In this document: positions 1 to 9,199 of the stretch, in pieces
Layout of the letters: every line of letters starts with the position of its first letter
Position numbering within the stretch: position 1 is the stretch's first letter
Assembly: GCA_020536535.1 (NCBI GenBank)
Contig: JAHLWZ010000602.1
Span: 46,292 to 110,291, forward strand
DNA: 64,000 nt
From: Pelomyxa schiedti
Taxonomy: Eukaryota > Evosea > Pelobiontida > Pelomyxidae
Reading direction: 5' to 3'
The notes under the pieces: model-generated
The model's input: the letters and a program-made list of their open reading frames with translations, nothing else
Database searches by the model: none
What the model was told of the DNA's origin: nothing
Program-made: the position numbers and the translations under genes

Positions 1-642
1 TTCAGTGTCAGATATAAAAGAGAAGAAGATTACTTCAGCTTCTGACAATAAAATATCCGTTTCGTCCTCTCTAAGTTGGGTAAGTAAATTTGCGAAATTG
101 AAGCTGGAATGTACGCTGCTCCTGCACCCATGTTTTCTGAAGAAAACTTAATCTGGAAGGAATGAGAAAGGAAGGGTGAAACGTCCAACACACGAGTAAA
201 GAAATCGGGGGGCCCTTGGCACCCTTTTTCTTGAGGATAAACGTGGCAGGCTTTACAGCACCACCAAGGTCAGCATAGTCACTCATGTTGACTGTGACTT
301 TGCCCAAGGCTTTTTTCTTCTTTCCTTTATCTTCTTTAACAGAAAATACGATATTTTTGGCGTCCTTGGGTGTTGATTGGTTTTGTTTGTATAGGAAAAA
401 GGGATGTGGAAATGATGTACATAAGAAGAGCCCTCCTTAAACAGTGTGCAATTGACTGTGACAGTCTCGTTCCATTCACAAGTTCCCGCCTTTACAGGCT
501 TGCTGGGTGTTGTGCCTTGATTTTCTTTCTTCGTGCCTCGCTTCCAAGACACGGAAGCCGAAGTACACGCATCGGGAATCCCATTCGCCATTACATACGT
601 CACCTTGTACTTTTGCTTTATAGCCGTCTTCTTCTTGAACAT
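1..642 (-). CDS. NT-C2 domain protein, partial (3' end off the window)
   Basis: The start codon is at 640-642 and translation runs leftward off the window. The first exon (642-421) reads MFKKKTAIKQKYKVTYV..., with the basic start and alternating strands typical of the NT-C2 (EEIG1/EHBP1-type) membrane-binding C2 domain, including a 'VTLFK'-like strand (read as TVNCTLFKEG). A 56-bp intron (420-365) joins KEGSSY to DAKNIVFSV. The next exon gives ALGKVTVNMSDYADLGG, matching the family's 'l....inmaeya' segment. Further short introns follow (donor near GTGTGT in the 180s). The remaining acidic sequence (AAEDETDILLSEAE) runs off the edge. In other eukaryotes the domain links membranes or Rab GTPases to actin. 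Family assignment is by pattern recognition, and the specific role is unknown. Confidence 0.55.
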
Positions 643-968
643 CTTCGGTGAGTGGCAGCCAACGTCACGAGGTGGTGTTGTCTCCTATATTTGTTAGTTA
701 AATAAGAATGACCTCATTCTTTTAGTTGGTGTTGTTCGCAGGGGATTAGTGCCTTGCCTTGTCTCCACTTAATTTTGTTTTTTTTGGCTTCAAATTGTCT
801 TGAGCTCTCACCAGCGTTTCTGTGAAGGACAAAAAAAAAAACCCACGAAACAAACAACAAAAAAAAAAATCGGTGCCACCAAGGGACGCCGACAGATCGC
901 AACCCCCCGCCAACGTAAAAAAAAAAACTTTGCGCCGAACACCACAATAAAAAAAGCCAAGTGAAGGA
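643..968. other. Divergent intergenic region
   Basis: This 326-bp spacer lies between two divergently transcribed genes and must hold both promoters. It contains several A- or T-homopolymer runs close to the right-hand start codon. No open frame or RNA gene is supported here. Confidence 0.5.
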
Positions 969-2960
969 ATGTCGTCGTCACCGAGCCCCCGCGACGTGTC
1001 TCCGTCGGTCCCGAATTCGCCGCAGCAGCAGGCGCGCGAGGACGTGTTCACGCACTTCGAGACCGCGGAGCCGCTGGGGCCCAACGAGCGGGAGCTCGTG
1101 TGCCCCATCTGCCTGGACCTGCTGAGCCACCCGGTCGTGCACCCCGAGTGCCGGAGCACCTTCTGCCTGGGCTGCGTCGCCCGCCTCGAGTCGTGCCCGC
1201 ACTGCCGGGCAAAGATATCGCCCGGCGCCAAGGGGCTGCCCGAGGCCCCCAACGTGGTCCGCAACCTGGTCAACAGGGTCAGGATGAGGTGCCTCGACTG
1301 CGGCGCCGTGTGCCTCAGGGAGCAGTGCCACCAACATTATCGAGAGGTGTGCCCAATTGTTTGCCCAAATGCCTGCTCTCAAAAGGTACTTTTTCTTCTT
1401 TCCCCCCCCCCCCCTTTACCCCACCCTTCCCGTTTTACAATAATAATGTTACTTCTGAGAATGGGTTTATATTTTGTATAGAAAATACACAACTTTTTTT
1501 TTGTTTTTAACTGCTTGGGTTGGTAGATAACAAGAGCTACTTCCGCCAACCATGTGCATGTGGCTTGCACAAAGGCTGTGTCCCGCTGTGCTGCTTGGGA
1601 TGTTGGGTGCTCCTTCACATCGGCAAGTCTCAGTTTTTTTGTTTGTTTGTTTGTTTGTTTGTTTGTTTGTTTGTTTGTTTGTTTGTTTGTTTGTTTGTTT
1701 GTTTGTTTGTTTGTTTGTTTGTTTGTTTGTTTGTTTGTTTGTTTGTTTGTTTGTNNNNNNNNNNNNNNNNNNNNNNNNNNNNNNNNNNNNNNNNNNNNNN
1801 NNNNNNNNNNNNNNNNNNNNNNNNNNNNNNNNNNNNNNNNNNNNNNNNNNNNNNTTGTTTGTTTGTTTGTTTGTTTGTTTGTTTGTTTGTTTGTTTGTTT
1901 GTTTGTTTGTTTGTTTGTTTGTTTGTTTGTTTGTTTGTTTGTTTGTTTGTTTGTTTGTTTGTTTGTTTGTTTCCGAATAGGTCTAACAAAGTCTTGATCA
2001 GTTGCGTGAGGCCCTCCCTGAACACGAAGCGGACTGCCAACTGCTTAAACTTCGACCAGCGCTAAAGGTACTAGTACCAAGTGGCACAGTCTTTCCCTAT
2101 GCAGGGGATACCAATAGTTTCGTTCCCCCTGTAAGTTCACCCTTTTCCCTTTACCCCCCGCCCCCAACCAACTTTTCTTACCTGAACACAAAACCCACTT
2201 GAACACAGGGCTTCCTGCCATGTGACGGCCGCCACTTGTCCCGTGATGAGTATTCATCACTCTTCCAGGCCCTTGGGTACCGCTACGGCCGGGTCTCCAT
2301 TCCCAGGTCCTCGTTGGCCACAAACACCACAGTGATCACAAACCCCTCTTCATCACTCCCGCAATCATCCTCGTCATCCTCATCCCCGTCGTCCTCATCA
2401 TCTTCTTCTTCATCTCCATCGTCACTCCCGACTCCCTCAGTTTCCCCCCCTCCCATAATGATATCCGCGTCCGCGCCCTCGTCCGCACCCTCTTCGTCGT
2501 CGTCCTCGTCGTCGTCCTCATCCCATCATGATGATTTCTGCCTGCCCGATTACCGCGGCCGCTTCATGCGCGGCGTGAGCGGCAGCTCGTGCCTGGACCC
2601 CGACGCCGACGCGCGGACGGCGATGCACTCGGGCGGCAACACAGGAAACTCGGTCGGGAGCATACAGAGGGATTCCGTGAAGAGCCACGCGCACATTCTG
2701 CCGTGCGCGGCTCTGGCGACTCTGCAAGACGCACATATGGGATTCCAGGTCTCCTCAAATGGAGCCAAAGTTGGTGTGTAGTTTGGGTTTTTTTTTTCCC
2801 CCCTTCCCCCCTGTTCTGTTCCATTCGTTTTACCTTAGTTTGCAGTAACACCTATTTACCATTTTTCTATCCTACAGGGTTGGTTGTGGGAACTTCAGAG
2901 TATGGGGCTGCCGAGACGAGACCCCAGAATGTCTATGTGAACTACATAATTAGGATCTAA
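969..2960 (+). CDS. RING finger / TRAF-type zinc finger / phage tail-collar domain fusion protein
   Basis: Exon 1 (969-1385) starts MSSSPSPRD and encodes a C3HC4 RING (CPICLD...FCLGC...CPHC), suggesting E3 ubiquitin ligase activity. A TRAF-type zinc-finger region (RMRCLDCGAVC...VCPNACSQK) continues in exon 2 (from 1527) as ITRATSANHVHVACTKA and WDVGCSF. After a TTTG-filled intron, exon 3 (about 1992-2130) carries LDQLREALPEHEADC and then VPSGTVFPYAGDTNSF. Exon 4 (2209-2773) begins GFLPCDGRHLSRDEYSSLF, has a long Ser-rich insertion, then DDFCLPDYRGRFMRGVSG and SVKSHAHI. The last exon (2878-2960) ends ETRPQNVYVNYIIRI. The 'GT..PYAG...GFL.CDG...S...Y..LF', 'LPD.RGRF.RG' and 'ETRP.NV.VNYII' signatures are those of the phage tail-collar/tail-fibre tip domain. 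The intron phases join the pieces in frame, except for the odd boundary of the repeat intron. The fusion looks genuine; target and substrate are unknown. Confidence 0.82.
1635..1972 (+). repeat. (TTTG)n microsatellite inside an intron, with an assembly gap
   Basis: A near-perfect TTTG tetranucleotide tract fills most of an intron of the RING/tail-collar gene on both sides of a 100-N gap (1755-1854). The round gap size suggests the tract length is not known. The long Cys-Leu-Phe-Val or Lys-Gln-Thr-Asn peptides read from it are meaningless. Confidence 0.95.
1755..1854. other. Assembly gap (100 N)
   Basis: A run of 100 N inside the TTTG intron; true length unknown. Confidence 0.99.
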
Positions 2961-3270
2961 CGAAACAGATTTTGGCAATAAAAGAGAAAATTTTGTTGTT
3001 GTGCCCATCTTTGTTTGCTGTGACACACCCCGGGTGTGGCCTATCTCAGGATGCAATTGCACCCCCACAGTATCTAATAGATCTAAACAAATTTTTTATT
3101 GCGAAATCACAAACAACGTTCTTTTTTCTTTTCAAGTTTTTTTTGGTAGTTAATCAACGGTTACACTCGTTGCCGGTTGACCTGTAACACCGACCTACAA
3201 TACATACAAACAACAATCAAAAAACCAAAACAAACCCAAACAGTTCACAGCTACGACAACCTACGCGGAA
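2961..3270. other. Intergenic region, no gene seen
   Basis: A 310-bp spacer between two co-oriented genes. AT-rich, no supported open frame, RNA or repeat. It must contain the 3' end signals of the left gene and the promoter of the right one. Confidence 0.5.
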
Positions 3271-4027
3271 ATGAACGACGGAGCAGAGATGACGATAATT
3301 GTGGACGAGCCAAAGGTGGTTACTTTTGACCCCAGCGTAAACCCCGATCCCCCGCCTACGTACCCCGCCAGTGCCATGGGCTACCCTCCGCCGGCTCCCA
3401 CAATAGTCGGCGGGCCGTATCCTCCCCCTGGCGCGATAATGTACCCATCTGGATACCCACCGCCGGCCCCTGGCACAGTGTACCCCGCTCCGGGTGTGTA
3501 TCCGCCTGGTGCCGTGGCGTACCCGCCTGGTGCTGCGCCCCCCACTGTTGTCTACGTAACGGCGCCTCCTGTGGCAGTGGAGATCAAAAAGTGCGTACAT
3601 AATATATGGGAAAAATGAAGCTGAAATGAGTGCCGAAAGTCATTTTCTAATGGACGCAGGGATGATGACCATGATCACCGTGATTGCTCCCATATACCTG
3701 ACTACATGGGCCTTTCGGTTTGTTCACTGACTCTCTGACCTGGAGTTAATTATTACAGATTTTCAACATGCTGTGCTGCTTCTTTATCATCGGCATCATT
3801 GCCTTGATCAAGTCATCTGAAGTTCAGACACACAGGAGACACAATGGTACATAACCAGCAAACCTAAAACCCAACTTAACATAACTCAAGAGTATGATGC
3901 TGCCCAAGCTTCATCCAGAACAGCCCGTACACTCAACATATTTGGAATTATTTTCGGGTCAGTGTGCTGGGTCCTGGTAATAATTCTGATCATAGTGCGC
4001 GTTATCAGCACCATCGCGTACTATTAA
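3271..4027 (+). CDS. CD225/dispanin-family small membrane protein
   Basis: Four exons (3271-3590, 3660-3717, 3759-3846, 3891-4027) join in frame. The N-terminal half is a proline-rich tail of repeated GYPPPAP/YPPPG-like motifs, a common cytosolic layout for dispanins. The C-terminal half reads HIPDYMGLS, then IFNMLCCFFIIGIIALIKSS, then EYDAAQASSRTARTLNIFG and a final hydrophobic helix ending VISTIAYY. The pattern 'P.Y..LSIF..LCC...G..A...S......GD...A..AS..A..LN' followed by a second helix is the CD225 signature (IFITM, PRRT and TMEM233 relatives). The first helix is a likely intramembrane hairpin with palmitoylatable cysteines. Vertebrate relatives affect membrane fusion and vesicle traffic; the role here is unknown. 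Confidence 0.8.
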
Positions 4028-4114
4028 GTACAGACGCCCTGATACCACCATTTTGTGTATACCGGAAAATAGAAAAACCAAATTTTTTTGCCTCCAACAA
4101 CCCGAAAGACATTT

Positions 4115-5240
4115 CAATCAAACAAAACTGGATTCCAAGGATTGTAGTAATGCAGGAGGAGAAGTTGTTGGCGTCTCGTTACTGTGTCTTCCTGATGCAG
4201 TGCTGGTGCACATTTTGACGTTCTTGACAGTGCCTGAGCTGGTTCACAGAGTGTCCCTTGTTTGCACGAAACTGAGGAGCGTGGCTGACGATGAGTCGTT
4301 GTGGGAAAGGCACTTGATAGCATTGTCCAGCCCAAATGTAGCTGCTGCTCTGTTTTTTTTTTTTTGTTTGTTTTCCCTTTTCTGGTGTAACACTGGTGGC
4401 TGGTGAAATTATTTTTGTTGTTGTGGTAATTTAACCACGTACAACAATAAAACAAGGAAATAGATGGATTGGACCCAGGGATACTTGCTAAGAGAAAGAA
4501 GGATATTTATCTGTATTTGTGGGAGTTTCGGCAGCCCCCAAAAGACTGGGCATTACATTCAAAGCTACCATCAAGCGGAGGCAGATATTCTGCACTGTAC
4601 TACTTCACAGGTATTTTAAGGAGTCAATTACTGTGTCGTTTCTCTGAAACACCCAGTGTAGTTGTGGGCCCCACAAATGCTGGAAAATCTTCATTGTTGC
4701 AGTGCATTATGGGACATCCGTTTGTAGAGACTTACACCCCCACCATTGGTGTAGGTATTTATTTGCCATTACATCGCCTTGTTTTGAAACTATTCAGACT
4801 TTTCCATTGCCTATGTTTCCACTCTAGACTCTGTGATAAAACTGCTGTACTTTCTCTCCTGCTTAGTAGGACTGAAGTTTATGCAGGTGTTGGGACCTTT
4901 CAGGAAATCCTCTCTACTTACCCACAACAAGGAGCTATTTGCGGTTCGCTTCCATTGTTCCGTGTTGTCTCACTTATTGTACACAGTGGTCCAAATATCA
5001 TTGTCCTGTGCTACAGTGTGACTGACCGTGACTCTTTCAACTCGTTAAGTAAGGCTTTGTCACCTTTGTTCTAACCTCTCCCCAGGATACACAATTGCTG
5101 GGAAAAAAGAGTGGAAGACAGCACTTCGAATCCTATGCACATCCTTGGCCTTAAATCTGATTCCAAAGACAGAGTAGTTTCTGCAAAGGAAGCCAGGTTC
5201 TTGATTGCATTAAAACCAAAAATCAATCCCGCATAACATT
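4115..5240 (+). CDS. F-box protein fused to a Ras/Rab-like small GTPase
   Basis: The F-box is clear in the first visible exon (to 4337): LLCLPDAVLVHILTFL, then VCTKLRSVADDESLWERHL. The next exon (4457-about 4610) reads EIDGLDPGILAKRKKDIYL... and leads into a P-loop (GPTNAGKSS) and switch I (YTPTIGV). Joining an intron from about 4847 (GTACTTTCTC) to about 4886 (TTATGCAG) yields VIKLLCWDLSGNPLYL, with the G3 motif as WDLSG. A further intron (GTTCGC...TACACAG) restores LRGPNIIVLCYSVTD. The G4-like segment is LGLKSDSKDRVVS. An in-frame stop follows KINPA, so a canonical SAK motif and prenylation site are not seen. No ATG lies in frame directly upstream of the F-box, so the true start and perhaps a first exon remain unresolved (left end approximate). 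The likely role is an SCF substrate adaptor gated by GTP. Confidence 0.68.
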
Positions 5241-5617
5241 CTGACACAGACAACAATTTGGGGAAAGATGGTGGGGGGAAGTGAGCAGCAAAACAGGTGA
5301 TGGTGTTACCGCTTTTGTACTCAAAGTTGTGCATCACTGGCACACCAAAAACACCCAACACACAACACCAGCACAGACACCCACTAAAGGTGGCCCCTCT
5401 TGTTCCCTCTGTTAACCACTAAAGTTGCCCCTGGTTCTTATTTCATCCCCCCAAATTGAAAGATTGTATTGGAAAGCACAACACTGTTGGGTCTTGTCCC
5501 ACTTGATACAAGCGAGTCGGGTCAGAGAATGACTCCGGAACATTGCCAGTAATTTTCTTGATCGACTCCACCAACTTCCTCCAATTTGACAGAACGCTCT
5601 AAACCAAAACAAAAAGG
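5241..5617. other. Intergenic region, no gene seen
   Basis: A 377-bp spacer between the F-box/GTPase gene and the dynamin-like gene. It might hold one more 3' exon of the left gene, since that GTPase lacks a recognisable last helix, but none could be placed with confidence. Confidence 0.4.
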
Positions 5618-8600
5618 ATGGGGAACACCTTCCAATCCAAGAGAGTACTACTTGAGGACGATGTGTCCGGCGATTCCCCATCCCACAAGCCGTGCGCGGC
5701 ACCCGAGACGGTTGTTGATTCCAGCCCTCGCCCCACAACTAGTGGCGACGACGGTAGCGTCAAAACTACTGTTACAAGTAACACGCCCTCACACACAGCG
5801 ACTATTTCCCCAACAAGCCCGACGACAGCAACGCCTGCCACTGCCACTGCAACTTCGAATTCAACAACAGCTGCTACTGTTAATAATACGAACACACAAG
5901 CTCCATTGCCGTCCCCCCAGGCCATCGTAGTAGAAAGGCTTCTGCGAAGATACACTCACCCGGGTGACGATCACAACCAAAAGCTTGAGAAGACACTTGG
6001 GGGAATACGAACAGACGTGATGCCCAGGATTTCTGACTGCTTGAAAAGGTGTGGGTCTTTACTTTACCCGTAGTTTATTCTGATTTGAAATGTATGGTGT
6101 TATGTCTTGGCTTCAAAGATATAGAACCCTCCAAAACCGCTTGTCTCTCATTACAATGCCTGAGGAGGGTGGGTTGATGTCACTAGAAGCACAGAATTAT
6201 GTACAGAGTGTATGTAATAAGGAAGATATCCGACTTGCTCTCTATGGTGCTACTGGTGCTGGTATGCAATAAACATCTCTAGTAGTTAGCTAGCTCCCTC
6301 AATGGGTTTTTTTTTCACCAGGAAAGTCTTCCCTCGTAAATTTCCTCTGTGGCTGGAAAATTCTTCCTATTAAGAGTGGTCACTGCACCGCCAGAGTGTG
6401 TTTGTTGAAGTATGCAGAACCTAAAGATGCTTGTATTCGAAGTGCCAGAGTTGTTGATGGAAAACTTGTCCCAGCTGATTTGTTTGTGAGCTTGGCCCCA
6501 TATTGTGACGAAGAACCAAACGAGACACAAAGAGCTGCTGTTAGGGACCTGCTCAAACTGTACCTTGATCGTCGTAATCTCCTCCCAGGCATGTTGAGCC
6601 CTTTTTAAGCATTTCGCAATACTAATGTTGCAAGTAGAGAACATTCAAGACTTATTAACCACTGTACTCATCGTGGAATACCCTATTGCATTCCTCAAGG
6701 CCGGCATACAACTGGCTGACCTGCCAGGTGCGAGTAAAGGCGACCCTCTTGAACATATCTTATCTCCATTTCTGCCTTTGTTCTTGGCAGCCTTCCGTCC
6801 ACATGGGCTTGGTTTTTGTTATGGGATAGCGGCTTTTGACAAGGCCGAGAATTTCGCCTGGAAGAAGCTAATGAAAGTGATGGTAGATTCAGATTCCTGG
6901 ACACCCGTTTTCTTTGTCAACACCAGAACTGACCTGAAGGACCTTGCTGGAGAACTGGATATACCTTCAAAAGTGGTAACAGAGGCCCACCTCACCCGAT
7001 TATGTGACCAGCGACTTGAACAATTACTCCAGGCACCCTCAATTACTCTTGATATTTTGTCCACTCAACTGGACTTTGAACCAGACACCTCTTTCTGCAT
7101 AGTGGGTGCTCGGAATATGCTACCCAAGCGGGCCAAGTACATGTCGTATTACACTCTGTTCATGGACAGGTTTGTGCGCTGGATCGTTTCTATACAAATG
7201 AAGGCATGCTGTCGGGCACTAGAGCAACTGTCAGCAGCTTCAGGGAATTTCTTTCAGATTCTCATGGGTTTGTCAACCAGCTCGTGTGAAGATATCCAGA
7301 GAATGGAAGCTGATGCTAAAGAGAGAATTTTGCTCGTCAAAGCGAGGATCTTGACAGGAATTGACCAATGCACACAGGCTTTTCCCTCTCTTTTAGTACG
7401 CAAGGTCCAGGAACAACGGGATGCTTTCTTGAAGGAAGCTGTTTCTCTGTCTCCTGGCTCGGAAAGAGAACGAGCTGAAAAATATCTTGCTGAAAATCTA
7501 CGAGAATGGCTGGAAGACAACGTGATCTCTTACGTGATTAAGGAAGTACACAGCCAAATACAGAAGTCCATTGAAGAAAATACTCGACAACTTCTGAACG
7601 TTAAAGATGAGAAGGTGAAAGATTTACTACGGAGTGCATTACCATACTTCAATGAGAAGGTCTACAGGCGCTCATTGGTAGCAGCAGTGGGCTTGTTTGG
7701 TGTCGCTGGCTGTAATGGCCGGCACCATGTGGGTTAAATACAAATGCGTCGATGATGATTTCAAAAGGAGTGTTGCACAAAGCATGCTTGACTCCCTCTG
7801 TGACCCAAAAAGGGTGGAGGCGCAGAGGTTAGAACTCCAAGCAGGAGCTAAGCACAAGGTGGAGGACTTCATTAGCAAACGCCTGAATGATGTTCGAATA
7901 CTGTCTGCACAGCGACAAAGAATGAAAAATTATCGTTCCCAGGAAAGTACTGAGTGGGACACTACATATTGGACAGGAATGCGTAGCGATTTTGGAAAGC
8001 TATTTGCTGAGACACTTCACATTCAGGACCTGCTGTTGGAAGACCCACCAGTCTTTCCAAGCCCCTCTGCTTCTTCCTCGCCAACTTCAACATTCTCGCC
8101 ATGTTATTCTCCTCTGGAAAGATACAGGAAGGACTCATACCCACTGGAAGCCATTTGGAACAACCAAACTGTTTCTGTGAAGGTTGTTGATGTTTCAGAG
8201 GGCAGCAAAGACAATCCGGGGAAGTTCTTCGAGGATCTATATCACTGGCATAGAATGGCGCAGTGCTCGCCACATGTGCTGCCGCTGCATATGGTATTCA
8301 AGCAGACGGTATTCCGATGCAACACCCCTCTCTCGGAGAGTAGAGATATGAGGGGAGGAGGGAAGGAGCATACGAGCCAACAATCCGAGGTCTGGTGTGT
8401 GGTGTACCCACAGTTCACATGCACACTCAATGACTTCTTGGAGAGGCACATATCCTCCATGCAGCTGATCGACGCACTGGAGATAGCCAAGACAATCATC
8501 ACCGCGATCAGAGACATCCACGAATTCGGGACTGTACACGGAAACCTCAGGCTGGAAGCCGTGGTGGTAAATGCACAAGGCAGCAAAGTGACCGGCGTTG

Positions 8601-9100
8601 CAGTCGCCGGGTTCAGGACAAAAGCAGGAAGCAGCAATAACTCCACTGATAACCCCAATGACAATGGCGGTCGCAGCAGCAGCAGCAGCACCCGCGATGA
8701 CGAGAACAACACCTCATTCAGTTCCGCGAACCTGCTTTCTCGCGCAATGGACGACAGTTCCGCCGACCGGCTTTTCCACTCCCCGAAAGAACACGTCGAC
8801 ATACTCTCGTTTGGTAAGATTCTATCCGAGCTTACTCCCAAACCAAAGCTTCTGCGCTGTCACATGATCGGCGGCGATGAGACCACCGCCTGCACAGCGA
8901 GAGGTGGTTCTTCTGTTGTCACTGATGCTACTCTGCATTTGGTCACGGCGCGTGGCACTCCCCCTCAGGTGGTAAAGTTGATTAGCAGGTGTGTGAGCAC
9001 AGAAGCCAGTCTTCGCCCTACGGCCCAGAAAGTAGTTAAGCGCCTTACCAACATTTGTGCATCCCCCATTGAGATGCTGGCACTGTTGGAAGAAGATTGA
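5618..9100 (+). CDS. Dynamin-like large GTPase with transmembrane segment and C-terminal pseudokinase domain
   Basis: The start is ATG at 5618 (MGNTFQSKR). A Ser/Thr-rich tail is followed by a GTPase domain. The P-loop GATGAGKSS is split by an intron (GT at about 6262, AG near 6321), the G3 motif is DLPGASKG, and TRTDL is a G4-like motif. A GC-AG intron (about 6591-6633) is needed to join NLLP to ENIQDLL. A helical stalk-like region runs to about 7680, then a hydrophobic stretch (SLVAAVGLFG / LAVMAGTMWV) spans a frame change near 7695. The remainder (7700-9100) reads as a kinase fold: EAIWNNQTVSVKVV at the N-lobe lysine, then HEFGTVHGNL where HRD should be, and SFGKILSEL and LRPTA in the C-lobe. 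The catalytic Asp and DFG motif are absent, so the domain should be catalytically dead. This suggests a membrane-remodelling GTPase with a regulatory pseudokinase. Confidence 0.72.
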
Positions 9101-9199
9101 TTGTCGGTTACTGTGGGGTGAGGGTTTTCAAAAAAAACTTTCTTGTTCTTGTTTTCCTTCAAATTCCCAGAAGAACGAACTTTGGGTTAGAATCATCCG

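Noticed and set aside
1520-2065. Long open frames of repeating Cys-Leu-Phe-Val or Lys-Gln-Thr-Asn
   Set aside because: They are translations of the TTTG microsatellite and the N gap inside an intron, open in all frames for trivial reasons.
2060-2960. Integrated phage or bacterial contamination at the tail-collar region
   Set aside because: The domain is interrupted by eukaryotic introns and joined in frame to a RING/TRAF region, and no other phage gene is nearby.
4053-4150. Start codon for the F-box protein at 4053 or 4150
   Set aside because: The frame at 4053 begins with TTG, and the ATG at 4150 is in a different frame. A missing first exon is more likely.
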